Positions 50,387 to 59,907 of a stretch of DNA of 64,000 nt are shown piece after piece. Both the position numbers and the translations under genes were made by a program. The DNA is from Bradyrhizobium retamae (GTDB lineage Bacteria > Pseudomonadota > Alphaproteobacteria > Rhizobiales > Xanthobacteraceae), in NCBI RefSeq assembly GCF_001440415.1, contig NZ_LLYA01000164.1, positions 1 through 64,000 on the forward strand, given 5' to 3'. Under the pieces are notes generated by a model. It did not search any database. It worked only from the letters and a program-made list of their open reading frames with translations, and had not been told where the DNA came from. How positions within the stretch are numbered: position 1 is the stretch's first letter; each line of letters begins with the position of its first letter.

Positions 50387-51421
50387 ATGGAATATCGCAA
50401 CCTCGGCGCCTCGGGCCTGAAGGTCCCCGTTATCAGTTTCGGTACTGGCACGTTCGGCGGACAGGGGCCGCTATTTTCGGCCTGGGGCCGGAGTGGCGCC
50501 GAGGAGGCGAGGCGGCTAATCGACATCTGCCTCGAGGCCGGCGTCAACCTGTTCGACACCGCCGATGTCTATTCGAACGGCGCGTCGGAAGCGATTCTCG
50601 GCGCCGCGATCAAAGGCCGCCGCGACAGCGTGCTGATCTCTACCAAGACAAGCTTGCCGACGGGTGACGGTCCATTCGACGCCGGCTCATCGCGACATCG
50701 TCTCGTGTCGGCGGTGGACGCTGCCTTGCGGCGGCTCGGAACCGACTACATTGACTTGCTGCAGCTCCATGCCTTCGATGCCTTCACGCCGATCGAGGAA
50801 GTGCTGTCGACGCTTGATGGGCTCGTCCGTGGCGGCAAGTTGCGCTATATCGGCGCCTCCAACTTCTCGGGCTGGCAGTTGATGAAGTCGCTCGCCATTG
50901 CCGAACGTCACGGCTGGACGCGCCATGTGGCGCACCAAGTCTATTATTCGCTTGTCGGCCGCGACTATGAGTGGGAGCTGATGCCGCTCGGCCTTGATCA
51001 GGGCGTCGGCGCGCTGGTCTGGAGCCCGCTGGGTTGGGGGCGTCTCACCGGCAGGATACGACGCGGCCAGCCGCTGCCGGCTGGTAGCCGCCTGCGCGAG
51101 ACGGCGCAGTTCGGTCCACCAGTCGACGAGGAGCGGCTCTATCGCGTCGTCGATGTCCTGGATGCCGTCGCCACCGAGACCGGTCGCACTGTGCCGCAGG
51201 TCGCGATCGCATGGCTACTCACCCGCCCAAGCGTGTCGTCCGTGATCATCGGCGCGCGCCACGAAGCGCAACTGCGCGACAATCTCGGCGCCGTCGGCTG
51301 GTCGCTGACCGCCGAGCAGGTCGCGCTCCTGGACAAAGCGAGCGCGGTGATGCCATGCTATCCCTACTATCCTTATCGTGTCCAAGAAGGCTTTGCGCGG
51401 TTAAACCCGCCGCCGGTTTGA
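50387..51421 (+). CDS. Aldo/keto reductase
   Basis: A 344-residue NADPH-dependent aldo/keto reductase with a TIM-barrel fold. The catalytic tetrad is visible: Asp in LFDTADVYSNG, Tyr of the same motif, Lys in LISTKTS and His in LLQLHAFD. The C-terminal SSVIIGARHEAQLRDNL binds the cofactor phosphate. AAGGGAG precedes ATG 50387. Sits in the MFS operon under likely LysR control. Substrate unknown. Confidence 0.92.
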   Translation: MEYRNLGASGLKVPVISFGTGTFGGQGPLFSAWGRSGAEEARRLIDICLEAGVNLFDTADVYSNGASEAILGAAIKGRRDSVLISTKTSLPTGDGPFDAGSSRHRLVSAVDAALRRLGTDYIDLLQLHAFDAFTPIEEVLSTLDGLVRGGKLRYIGASNFSGWQLMKSLAIAERHGWTRHVAHQVYYSLVGRDYEWELMPLGLDQGVGALVWSPLGWGRLTGRIRRGQPLPAGSRLRETAQFGPPVDEERLYRVVDVLDAVATETGRTVPQVAIAWLLTRPSVSSVIIGARHEAQLRDNLGAVGWSLTAEQVALLDKASAVMPCYPYYPYRVQEGFARLNPPPV

Positions 51422-51497
51422 GCCAATTGGAAGCGGGCGACACAACGAGCCCAGTAGCTCTCGATCGCCCGGCGCCGCGCGCACAAGGTGGACCAAA

Positions 51498-52172
51498 TCA
51501 ATTGCGTTTGGCGATGATCGCGAGTGCGTCGGCACCGCTGACGCTGGGCGGCAAACGCGTAAAGTCCGCTGGCTCTCCCGCAATCGCCTTGTCGAGCAAG
51601 GCGCGATAGCGGCGCCTTGGAATTTCGACCGCGCCGAAGCTGCGCAGATGTTCGGTGACATATTGCGTGTCGAGCAGCTCGAACCCGCCTGCGATCATCC
51701 GCGCCACCAGATGCACCAGCGCCACCTTGGAAGCGTCGCGGGCGCGGTGAAACATGCTCTCGCCAAAGAAGGCCCGCCCCAGGCTGACACCGTAGAGGCC
51801 GCCTGCGAGGTCGCCGTCCTGCCAGACCTCGACGCTGTGGCAGTGGCCGAGCTCGTGAAGCCCGAGATAGAGATCGCGGATACGCTTGTTGATCCAGGTG
51901 TCGTCGCGGCCGGGCTGCGGCGCCGCGCAGCCCGCGATGACCGCCTTGAAGGCGGTATCGACGGTAACGCGGAAAGTGTCCGAACGCACGGTGCGGGCAA
52001 GCCGCGAGGCGATGCGGAAGCCGTCGAGCGGAATGACGCCGCGCATTTCCGGCTCGACCCAGAACAGCGTCGGATCGCCGGCACTCTCGGCCATCGGGAA
52101 GATGCCGCAGGCATAGGCCCGCAGCAGCACTTCGGGCGTGATTTCGGAAGCAGCAGACTCGCGCGAGGTCAT
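51498..52172 (-). CDS. aat: Leucyl/phenylalanyl-tRNA--protein transferase
   Basis: A 224-residue Aat enzyme that adds Leu or Phe from aminoacyl-tRNA to N-terminal Lys/Arg of proteins, marking them for ClpAP by the N-degron pathway. AYACGIFPM, FWVEPEMRGVIPLDGF, WINKRIRDLYLGLHELGHCHSVEVW, GGLYGVSLGRAFFGESMF and LDTQYVTEHLRSFGA are all classic. Length is normal. In related genomes it is close to DUF2155 (from memory); here 3.4 kb separate them. Confidence 0.95.
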   Translation of the reverse strand: MTSRESAASEITPEVLLRAYACGIFPMAESAGDPTLFWVEPEMRGVIPLDGFRIASRLARTVRSDTFRVTVDTAFKAVIAGCAAPQPGRDDTWINKRIRDLYLGLHELGHCHSVEVWQDGDLAGGLYGVSLGRAFFGESMFHRARDASKVALVHLVARMIAGGFELLDTQYVTEHLRSFGAVEIPRRRYRALLDKAIAGEPADFTRLPPSVSGADALAIIAKRN

Positions 52173-52308
52173 GTGTCGATGATAGCAGGAGGCAGCGCGC
52201 CCGCGCTACGTGCCGAAACGACGACCACGGCCGAATCGCTGCGGCGGGTTCCTTCCGTCAAAACTCAATCAGATTGGGCCGCCGATGCAAATGGTTGGGG
52301 GAAGCCTG

Positions 52309-52342
52309 AGCGTTCCTTCGTTCCATAAAACGAAAGAACGCT
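52309..52342 (-). terminator. Hairpin, probable terminator of 52383 operon
   Basis: Stem AGCGTTCCTTCGTT / AACGAAAGAACGCT with six-base loop, 41 bases beyond the stop of the flavoprotein gene. It lacks a long T run. It otherwise stands in the 210-base gap before aat, where I see no gene. Confidence 0.6.
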
Positions 52343-52382
52343 CCGATCCTTGGACATACTCGAACCGCGCGGACGTGATCGT

Positions 52383-53768
52383 TTACGAGTGCAGCGGCCT
52401 GATGTTCTGGTTCACGCGGAAGAAATTCGTCGGGTCGTATTTGGCTTTCAAGGCGACGAGACGATCGTAATTGTCACCGTAAGTGGCCTTGAGTCTGTTG
52501 TCATCTCCATCGTCCATCATGAAGTTTACATAGCCGCCCTCAGCCGAGTAAGGATGCACGGCCTCCCAATATCCCTTGGTCCAGCGGGTGATTTCGCCCG
52601 CCTTTTGCGGATTGGGATCGATGCCGGCGATGACCATCGACCAGGTCGCGTCGCGCGTATTCCAGGCGGTGTCGCTCTTGCCGATACGACGAACAGCGCC
52701 GTCGATCGGATAAAGATGCATGAGCGAGAGCGCGCTCGGCAGTTTCTGAGCCTGTGCGATATGGGCATCAATCGCTTCGTCAGTCAGTTCTTTCACAAAA
52801 TCGCCGCGCCAGTACCATTGCAGGCCTTTCGGGAAGAACGGATCGAACATGGATTGGAGGGTTGGATAAGGCATCTCTCCCATCCAATTAAAGAGCGCGG
52901 GGGGCAACGTTCCGAGCAACTTGGCCATGACGGCTTGACCGTCTTCTGTCGGGCCATTGTAGCAAGCGATGATCGCGCAGGCGCGCTTGCCCTGATGCTC
53001 CGCCGGGAACGGGTCTACCGGCGGAACGGTCTTCAACCCGACAAAGGCCCCAAGCTCTTCGGGCGCGCCGGGCAGGAAATCCCGGTACGTCTGCATGACA
53101 GTCCGGGCATCTTTGAGATCCCAGAAGATTGGACCGGCATAGACCATATTGACCGGATGAGCTTGGAACAGGAAGCTCGTGACAATGCCGAAATTGCCGC
53201 CGCCACCGCGCAAGCCCCAGTAGAGGTCAGCATTCTCTGACTTGTTGGCGGTGACAATGCGACCGTCGGCAAGCACGACATCCGCCTCGAGCAGATTGTC
53301 GGCGGTGAGGCCAAGCTGGCGGGTGAGGTATCCGGTGCCGCCGCCAAGCGTGAGGCCGGCAATACCGGTCGTCGAGATAATGCCGGCCGGCACGGCGAGC
53401 CCGTATATGTGCGTAGCGTGGTCGACATCGCCCTGCGTGCAGCCGGGACCAACGCGGACAGTGCGTGCGGTGGGATTGACCCGCACGCCTTTCATCAGCG
53501 ACATGTCGATCATCAGCCCGTCGTCGACGCTGCCGAGGCCCGGCCCGTTGTGCCCGCCTCCGCGGATCGCGACCCGGAGATCGTTCTGCCTTGCAAAATT
53601 GACCGCAGTGACAACATCAGCGACGTCGGTGCATCGCGCAATGATCACGGGATTCTTATCGATCATCCCGTTGTAGAGGCTCCGCACACCATCATAATCG
53701 GCATCCGTTTGCCTGATGACCGGGCCGCGCATGTTGCCGATAAAGGTTTCGGTGGCCATGGCTTGCAT
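52383..53768 (-). CDS. FAD-linked oxidase, berberine-bridge-enzyme type
   Basis: A 461-residue flavoprotein. RVAIRGGGHNGPGLG provides His73 for covalent FAD attachment; GLTLGGGTGYLTRQLGLTADNLLEADVVLADGR completes the PCMH FAD domain, and the C-terminal PTNFFRVNQNIRP is the BBE motif. At the place of the second attachment Cys in bicovalent enzymes the sequence reads AVPAG, so single covalent attachment is inferred. GGAGGAGA precedes ATG 53768. The enzyme oxidises alcohols, sugars or alkaloid-like molecules with oxygen. Probably co-transcribed with the MBL gene. Confidence 0.9.
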   Translation of the reverse strand: MQAMATETFIGNMRGPVIRQTDADYDGVRSLYNGMIDKNPVIIARCTDVADVVTAVNFARQNDLRVAIRGGGHNGPGLGSVDDGLMIDMSLMKGVRVNPTARTVRVGPGCTQGDVDHATHIYGLAVPAGIISTTGIAGLTLGGGTGYLTRQLGLTADNLLEADVVLADGRIVTANKSENADLYWGLRGGGGNFGIVTSFLFQAHPVNMVYAGPIFWDLKDARTVMQTYRDFLPGAPEELGAFVGLKTVPPVDPFPAEHQGKRACAIIACYNGPTEDGQAVMAKLLGTLPPALFNWMGEMPYPTLQSMFDPFFPKGLQWYWRGDFVKELTDEAIDAHIAQAQKLPSALSLMHLYPIDGAVRRIGKSDTAWNTRDATWSMVIAGIDPNPQKAGEITRWTKGYWEAVHPYSAEGGYVNFMMDDGDDNRLKATYGDNYDRLVALKAKYDPTNFFRVNQNIRPLHS

Positions 53769-53819
53769 GATCTCCTCCTCTTTTCACGCCGTGATCGGCC
53801 AGTTGAGCTAGGTGGGGAC

Positions 53820-54812
53820 CTAAATGGGACTTACGCCGTCCCAACTCCAATCGCTTGAAAGCCAGCTGAACGCTGTTCCGGCGCGAACGACATGGCCAAT
53901 TCCGGGGAACGGCAGGTGGTAGCTCGAGACCATCACCTTCTCGCTCGCGCATCGATCCAGAAAAGCTCGGCGCGTCTTCGCGCCTTGGTCGAGATCCAAG
54001 TCGAACCCGCCCCGCCAATCGGGGTGCTGGAAGGCGACAGCGCGGTTCCCAACAACATCTGCCGTACAGAGAAGCTGGGTAGAACCGGACGCGATCTGGA
54101 CCGAGGTGTGGCCGGGCGTGTGCCCAGGTGTGGCTATCGCCGTGATGCCCGGGACCACTTCGCGGTCCGGCTTCACAGTCCGGATGCGATCCTTGATCGC
54201 CGCGAATGTTTTCATGTTCTGGCGATAAACGCCGCCCCACCTAGCATCACTTGCGAACGGGTGCTGAGGCTGCGTCCAGAAGTTCAGTTCCGGTTCGCTA
54301 ATCACATACTCGGCGTTTGGAAAGGTCCGTTCGGTGTCACTCGCGTCAGCAACCCCCCACAGGTGATCGGGATGGGCATGTGTGATCAGGATCGTATCGA
54401 TCTCCTCCGGCTTGATTTCGGCGGCCGCGAGGTTGTGAAGCAGACGGCCGGCGGTTGGCTGCATCTTTCCGCGGGAGCCTGCGTCGATGAGTACAAGGCG
54501 ATCGCCCGTATTCACCGCCAATACATTCACCTGGAGCGTGGATTTGTCCGTCGGCTGGAAGTCCGACGCAAGGACGGCATCGCGTTCCGCTTTAGGCGCT
54601 TCTGGCCAGAGTGCCTCCGCTGGAAAGGCAATTGTGCCGTCGCTCACGACCGTGAGTTGGAACTGTCCGAGACTGAACCGGTAGAATCCTGGCACCTGAC
54701 TTTTTGAGACTGGTGCGCGAGCTTGGACACCACCTCCATTCCATGACCCGCACACGAGGCCAACCACAGCGCCCCCGGTAGCTGCAAGGAAATGGCGACG
54801 ATCAAGCGACAT
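53820..54812 (-). CDS. Tat-exported metallo-beta-lactamase-fold hydrolase
   Basis: A 330-residue protein. LDRRHFLAATGGAVVGLVCG is a twin-arginine signal (RRHFL). The zinc site is THAHPDH (HxHxDH), with further ligands in GHTPGHTSV (His) and TADVVG (Asp) and a late His in YHLPFPGIGH. It is expected to fold and bind two metals before export to the periplasm. Likely activity: lactone or ester hydrolysis. It stands 51 bases before the oxidase gene and presumably shares its promoter; candidate operators lie at 54917-54957. Confidence 0.88.
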   Translation of the reverse strand: MSLDRRHFLAATGGAVVGLVCGSWNGGGVQARAPVSKSQVPGFYRFSLGQFQLTVVSDGTIAFPAEALWPEAPKAERDAVLASDFQPTDKSTLQVNVLAVNTGDRLVLIDAGSRGKMQPTAGRLLHNLAAAEIKPEEIDTILITHAHPDHLWGVADASDTERTFPNAEYVISEPELNFWTQPQHPFASDARWGGVYRQNMKTFAAIKDRIRTVKPDREVVPGITAIATPGHTPGHTSVQIASGSTQLLCTADVVGNRAVAFQHPDWRGGFDLDLDQGAKTRRAFLDRCASEKVMVSSYHLPFPGIGHVVRAGTAFSWLSSDWSWDGVSPI

Positions 54813-55203
54813 CTTATCCTCCCTTGAACGGTGTGTTGACCGCGGGACGGCAGACTTCGCTAACGATGCAGGCCGCTCCGCGAGAGCAGTCCTACTCGAC
54901 TGTTATGCTTTTTATTTTGGCACAATGGTGCTCGTTACTTTAGCACAGTGGTGCTCGCATTAAACCTGCTTCGACACTCGCTCCGATCAATTCTTCATCA
55001 ATGCGTCAGTTAGTTTTGAACGGGAAGGTTGCTAAACTGCACCGCGTCGCCTGTCGATGGCTGGCCGTTGCCGGCAGGGTGTACGGTCGATGCGAGCCAG
55101 TGAACGAGTCTGTTGCGACAGTAAGCGCAGGCAAGCAATCCCCGCGTAGTTCCCCATTATCTGCTAAACTTCACAGCGGGGCTGGCCGGCGGAGCGTCGC
55201 GGA
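54813..55203. other. Intergenic region, 391 bases
   Basis: Between the divergent MBL-fold gene and the cyclase. The part 54905-54960 holds two inverted-repeat copies (see 54917). The remainder up to 55203 has no gene; the plus-strand open frame there reads as non-coding. Confidence 0.5.
54917..54957. promoter_or_regulatory. Duplicated GCAC-N4-GTGC operator-like sites
   Basis: TTGGCACAATGGTGCTCG (54917-54934) and TTAGCACAGTGGTGCTCG (54940-54957) are near-identical, start 23 bases apart (about two helical turns) and each contains the inverted pair GCAC/GTGC. They lie about 105 bases upstream of the MBL gene start on the minus strand and 247 bases before the cyclase. The context, AT-rich with TTTATTTTGG, looks like a promoter. 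No TetR-type gene is adjacent. Confidence 0.55.
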
Positions 55204-58200
55204 ATGGACGTCGCGCAGTGGCTTCAAGATCTCGGCCTTTCCAATTATGCGGCGCTGTTCCGCGAGCAGGCCATCGATGTGGACGTGCTGCCGTTGCTCT
55301 CGGACGCCGACTTCGAGAAGCTTGGTCTGCCGCTCGGGCACCGAAAGAAGCTGCTAACGGCGATCGCTGCGCTGGAGCCTGCGGCGTCGTCCACCGCCTC
55401 AATCCGGCGGCCGTCGTACGCGGAACGCCGCCAGCTCACGGTAATGTTCGTCGACCTTGTCGGCTCGACGTCCCTTTCCGCGCGGCTCGATCCTGAGGAC
55501 ATGCGGGAGACGCTGACTGCCTACCAGAACGCTGTCGCGGGCGAGATCGCACGCTTCGAGGGACACCTTGCCAAGTTCATGGGTGACGGCGTGGTGGCTT
55601 ACTTCGGCTGGCCGCGCGCGCACGAGGATGAGGCTGAGAGGGCGGTGGCTGCCAGCCTCGCGACTGTGGAGGCCGTGGACCGCCTGCGGTCGCCAGACGG
55701 CCGCCCGCTTGCCGCGCGGGTTGGGATCGCAACAGGGCTCGTCGTCGTAGGTGATCTCCTCGGCACTGGCGCCGCGCAGGAGGAAGCGGTCGTCGGCGAC
55801 CCCCCGAACCTCGCCGCCCGCCTCCAGGCCGTAGCCGGGAGCGGCGAAGTCGTTGTCGCTGAGCAAACACGGCGCCTGATCGGCGGGCTGTTCGAGCTCG
55901 AAGACCTCGGACCGCGCGAACTGCGGGGCTTCGCAGAACCGATCAACGCTTGGCGGATCGTCCGCAAGCGCACAGCGGAGAGCCGCTTCGAGGCACTCCA
56001 CACAGCTGGCCTGAGCCCGCTCGTTGGGCGTGAGCAGGAACTCGGACTTCTCCTCGGGCGCTGGCACCTCGCCAGGAACGGCGAGGGTCAGGCGCTACTT
56101 CTCGCCGGGGAGGCCGGAATCGGCAAGTCGCGACTCGTCGAGGCGCTCCGAGAGCGGATCGCCGACGAGCCGCACACTCGAATCTCCCATCGTGCCTCGC
56201 CCTACCACGCCAATACCGTGCTCTGGCCATTCATCGATCAGCTTGAGCGAGCGGCGGCGTTCGAGCGTGACGACACGCCTCCGATGCGGCTCTCCAAGCT
56301 CGTGTCTTTGCTTGCACAAGGGACCGACGATCTCACCGAAGCCGTTCCACTTATCGCGGCTCTCCTCGACATACCGACGGACGGTCGATACCCGCCGCTC
56401 GACCTCATGCCGCAGACCCAGAAGCGCAAGACACTGGAGGTGCTTCTCGCACAGCTCGAAGGGCTGGCCCAGCGACGGCCGGTTCTCTCGGTGCTTGAGG
56501 ACGCGCACTGGTTCGATCCAACATCGCTCGAGCTCCTCGGGCTGATCCTAGAGCGGGTCCAGCGCCTGCCGGTGCTCGCAATCATCACGTTCCGGCCGGA
56601 GATGACGCCGCCCTGGCCGTCCTTCCCGCACGTAACGGCCTTGACGCTTAATCGCCTTGCGCGCCGGGCAGCGGCAACTCTTGTCGAGCAAACGTCAGGC
56701 GGGCGCCGCCTTTCTCCGGCAGTGGTGGACGAGATTGCCGCGAAGACCGAGGGCGTTCCGCTCTTCATCGAAGAACTCACCAAGGCCGTGTTGGAATCGG
56801 GCATGCTGCGCAATACGCCCGAGGGTCTCGCGCTGGGCACATCGCGTGGCGCGCTTGCCATTCCGGCGAGCCTGCAAGATTCTCTGATGGCCCGGCTCGA
56901 TCGTTTGGCTTCGGCCAAGGATCTGGTCCAGGTCGGCGCCGCCATCGGCCGTGAGTTCACCTACGAGCTCCTCGATGCAGTCGCTGCACGAGAACCGGCC
57001 GATCTCGACCAGGCGCTCGCCCGACTCGTGAAGTCGGAGCTCGTCTTTCAGCGCGGCACACCACCCGAGGCGGTCTATACGTTCAAGCATGCGCTGGTTC
57101 AGGACGTGGCCTACACCTCGCTGCTTAAGAGTCGACGGAGCGAGCTCCACGGTCGGATTGCCGCCGTCCTCGAGGCGCGGTTCGCCGATCTGGTCGCGCG
57201 TCAGCCCGAGCTCCTTGCGCACCATCTCACAGCAGCCGGGCATGCCGATCGGGCGATCGACTTTTGGTTACAGGCCGGACAGCTGGCGGCTGGCCGATCG
57301 GCAAACAAGGAGGCGATAAGTCATCTAACCACGGCCCTCGAGATGCTCGGGAACCGCCCGTCCACCGATGAACAGTTACGTCGCGAGCTTGAGGTGCAGA
57401 TTGCGCTGGGTCCCCCGCTGACCGCAACAAGAGGCTTTGCCGCTCCAGAGGTCGAGACGGCGTACGCCAGAGCGGAACATCTGGCGCGACGGTACGGACA
57501 CCGTCGCCACCTCGCCAGGGCATTGCGCGGCCTTTGCTATGTGCATCACGTACGCGCTCACATCCTGCGCGTGAGCGAGCTCTGCTCTGAGCTCGTCGAG
57601 CTGACCGACCAACGCGACGATCTCGTGATGCAGGCCGACGCGCACAATGCCTTGGCGTTCAATCTATTCCATCAGGGCGACTACCGATCGGCGCGCGAGC
57701 ACTTGGAGATCAGCAGTGCAAAGATCGTGCAGGCCGGCGATCCCGCCAATGCCTTGTCGAGCGGCGTCAACATTCACGTCTTCGGCCGCGCCTATACCGC
57801 TCATGTCGACTGGCATCTTGGGTTCGCGGACGCCGCGCTTCGGGCGGCGCAGGATGCGATCGATCTGGCCCATCGACTCGTTCATCCGTTTAGCTTGGCA
57901 GTGGCGCTCGCCTACGTTGCGATGCTGCACCAGTTCCGTCGCGAGCCGACGGAGGTCCGCGCTCGTGCAGACGCGGCCCGCTCAATCTGCAACGAACACG
58001 GGTTCAGCTATTATGGCGCCTGGGCCGCGATCATGAATGGCTGGGCGGTCGCCGAGGACGGCGACGTCGAGGACGGTATTGCACGCGTTCGCGCCGGCGT
58101 GCGGGACCTGCGGGCCACCGGCGCTGAGCTGCGTTTACCGTATTATTTGGGAATCCTTTCCGACCTTTACCGCCGAGCGCAACGGCTTGAGGACGCGATC

Positions 58201-58530
58201 GTCACTCTCGCCGAGGCCCGCGCGGCCGCCGAGCGCAATGAGGAGCATTGGGCCGACGCCAGCCTGCACCTGCTCGAGGGCGATCTCGCTCTGGCAACCC
58301 ACGACCAAGCGGAGGCCGAACGCTGCCTCCGGCGCGCCATCGAGAGCGCACAAGTCCAAAATGCCCGCGCGCTTCTCCTGCGAGGCAGTACAAGGCTCAC
58401 GCGACTTCTGGCCGAGGACGATCGCCGAGCGGTAGCCTACGATGAACTCGCCAAGATCTGTGGCTCGTTCACCGAGGGCTTCGATACCGTCGATCACCGT
58501 GAGGCCAGAGCCTTGCTCGATGGCATTTGA
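55204..58530 (+). CDS. SAM-cyclase-AAA-TPR multidomain protein
   Basis: A 1108-residue protein. Residues 1-60: SAM domain (VAQWLQDLGLSNYAALFRE). Residues ~75-255: class III nucleotidyl cyclase with metal-binding Asp84 (FVDLVGSTSL) and Asp128 (KFMGDGVVAYFGWP), Lys124 and, in PNLAARLQ, Asn202 and Arg206; all catalytic residues look intact, so cAMP or cGMP synthesis is likely. Residues ~270-560: AAA/NB-ARC-type ATPase, Walker A GEAGIGKS (302-309). From ~600: helical TPR-like repeats. Cytosolic; several paralogs of this architecture are typical in Bradyrhizobium. The role is unknown. Confidence 0.93.
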   Translation: MDVAQWLQDLGLSNYAALFREQAIDVDVLPLLSDADFEKLGLPLGHRKKLLTAIAALEPAASSTASIRRPSYAERRQLTVMFVDLVGSTSLSARLDPEDMRETLTAYQNAVAGEIARFEGHLAKFMGDGVVAYFGWPRAHEDEAERAVAASLATVEAVDRLRSPDGRPLAARVGIATGLVVVGDLLGTGAAQEEAVVGDPPNLAARLQAVAGSGEVVVAEQTRRLIGGLFELEDLGPRELRGFAEPINAWRIVRKRTAESRFEALHTAGLSPLVGREQELGLLLGRWHLARNGEGQALLLAGEAGIGKSRLVEALRERIADEPHTRISHRASPYHANTVLWPFIDQLERAAAFERDDTPPMRLSKLVSLLAQGTDDLTEAVPLIAALLDIPTDGRYPPLDLMPQTQKRKTLEVLLAQLEGLAQRRPVLSVLEDAHWFDPTSLELLGLILERVQRLPVLAIITFRPEMTPPWPSFPHVTALTLNRLARRAAATLVEQTSGGRRLSPAVVDEIAAKTEGVPLFIEELTKAVLESGMLRNTPEGLALGTSRGALAIPASLQDSLMARLDRLASAKDLVQVGAAIGREFTYELLDAVAAREPADLDQALARLVKSELVFQRGTPPEAVYTFKHALVQDVAYTSLLKSRRSELHGRIAAVLEARFADLVARQPELLAHHLTAAGHADRAIDFWLQAGQLAAGRSANKEAISHLTTALEMLGNRPSTDEQLRRELEVQIALGPPLTATRGFAAPEVETAYARAEHLARRYGHRRHLARALRGLCYVHHVRAHILRVSELCSELVELTDQRDDLVMQADAHNALAFNLFHQGDYRSAREHLEISSAKIVQAGDPANALSSGVNIHVFGRAYTAHVDWHLGFADAALRAAQDAIDLAHRLVHPFSLAVALAYVAMLHQFRREPTEVRARADAARSICNEHGFSYYGAWAAIMNGWAVAEDGDVEDGIARVRAGVRDLRATGAELRLPYYLGILSDLYRRAQRLEDAIVTLAEARAAAERNEEHWADASLHLLEGDLALATHDQAEAERCLRRAIESAQVQNARALLLRGSTRLTRLLAEDDRRAVAYDELAKICGSFTEGFDTVDHREARALLDGI

Positions 58531-58596
58531 CAGCGTCTGGAAAAAGCACGCGAAGGTCGTGTGGCAAGCCGTGGTGGTACGGATCGAGTCTGGCCT

Positions 58597-59472
58597 CTAA
58601 TCCTCGTAGCCGAATAGTTTGGCCGGGTTGGTGACCAGGATCCTCTTCAGCTCCGCTTCATCGGCTACGTAGCGGTAGAGAAGTTCGAGCAGGTCGGCAT
58701 CGTTGGGCGGCTGCACCACCGAAACCGGGTGCGGCCAATCGCTGGCCCAGACGCAACGGTCCGGCGCCGCGTCGATATAGGCGCGCGCGATCGGGATGAC
58801 GTCGTCCCAGGGCGGGCCCTTCTTCGAGGTCTTTTCGCCGAGCGACAGCATCACCCAGAAATTGCCTTTAAACAGGAGCTCCAGCATCTTCTGCAGGTTC
58901 GGGTCATCCTTGCCGCGCGTCGGGTCCGGCCGCGCCATGTGATCGATCAGCACGGGGACGTCGAGATTTTCGTACTTCGCGACGCTGGAGACGATGCCGT
59001 CTTTCTCCGGTTGGATTTTTGCGTACCAGCCGAGTTCGCGAATCTTCGCGATGGCGCGGGCAAAATCCTTGTCCGAGAGCACGGCGCCGAGTTCCTGCCG
59101 GAAGCTGAAACGGGCGCCGCGGACACCGGCATCGTGCAGCTTGGCGAGATAGGCGTCATCGGCTTCGGCAAACACCAGCGCGTTGGCGCAGCCGCGATAG
59201 TTCGATCCCATCGCGGCGAGACCATCGAGCACCACCGAATGATCCGCGCCATAGGTCGTGGTCTGCACGATGATGCCGCGCTCGATGCCGAGCGCCTTGT
59301 GGACGCGAAGCGCTGCCTCCCAGGTCGCGGTCGGCATCTGGTAGGCGGCACCCGGCCGCACCGGATACTTCTCCAGCGGCCCCAACACGTGGAACTGGCT
59401 GTCGATGCTCTTCGGCGGCGGCAGTTTCGAGGGACGGCGCGGGTTCGGATCGAACGGAAGATAGGTCGGCAT
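58597..59472 (-). CDS. Amidohydrolase family protein
   Basis: A 291-residue TIM-barrel metal-dependent hydrolase of the amidohydrolase_2 type. SIDSQFHVLG replaces the usual DxHxH metal motif with QFH, the NLDVPVLIDHMARPDP segment gives His and Asp, and WASDWPHP the final Asp-His. It resembles 2-pyrone-4,6-dicarboxylate lactonase-like enzymes; the weakened first motif may mean a metal-free enzyme as in LigI. Last gene of the IclR-linked operon, 22 bases after the RidA gene. Confidence 0.85.
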   Translation of the reverse strand: MPTYLPFDPNPRRPSKLPPPKSIDSQFHVLGPLEKYPVRPGAAYQMPTATWEAALRVHKALGIERGIIVQTTTYGADHSVVLDGLAAMGSNYRGCANALVFAEADDAYLAKLHDAGVRGARFSFRQELGAVLSDKDFARAIAKIRELGWYAKIQPEKDGIVSSVAKYENLDVPVLIDHMARPDPTRGKDDPNLQKMLELLFKGNFWVMLSLGEKTSKKGPPWDDVIPIARAYIDAAPDRCVWASDWPHPVSVVQPPNDADLLELLYRYVADEAELKRILVTNPAKLFGYED

Positions 59473-59494
59473 CTCGGGTTCCTTCTGATCGCGG

Positions 59495-59878
59495 TCAGTC
59501 GATCATGGCGGTGAAATCGCATTGCACGAGCGCGCCATTCTCCATGTCCATCTGCAGCGCATGGCGGGCAGGGCGGGAGTGCTCGTCGGGAAACATCTTC
59601 AGCCATTCGGTATTGACCGGCGCGCGCTGCTTTCGATCCTGCAGCCACACCGTCATCTTGATGATGTCGTCGGTCGTGCCGCCGCCGGCTTCGACGATTG
59701 TCTTCATATGCGCGAACATGTTGGCGCACTGGTCCTCGATGCGTTCGGGCATCGCGCCGGTCGCGGGGTCGCGGCCGAGGATGACGCCGGACATCAGGAG
59801 ATTGCCGATACGGCAGGCGTTCGGAATGGGATTGGCGTGCTTGAACTCGCCGATGTGAATGCTCTTGCGCCTTGTCAT
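59495..59878 (-). CDS. RidA/YER057c/UK114 family protein
   Basis: A 127-residue RidA-superfamily trimeric enamine/imine deaminase. GNLLMSGVILGRDPATGAMPERIEDQCANMFAHMKTIVEAGG is the family core, and the conserved Arg lies in SRPARHALQ (the equivalent of R105 in RidA). In catabolic operons such members (Rid1-7) take part in ring degradation steps; here the role is inferred from its place in the operon. GGAGGGAGAG precedes the ATG. Confidence 0.9.
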   Translation of the reverse strand: MTRRKSIHIGEFKHANPIPNACRIGNLLMSGVILGRDPATGAMPERIEDQCANMFAHMKTIVEAGGGTTDDIIKMTVWLQDRKQRAPVNTEWLKMFPDEHSRPARHALQMDMENGALVQCDFTAMID

Positions 59879-59907
59879 GGCTGCTCTCCCTCCGGGATGC
59901 TTCTCGT

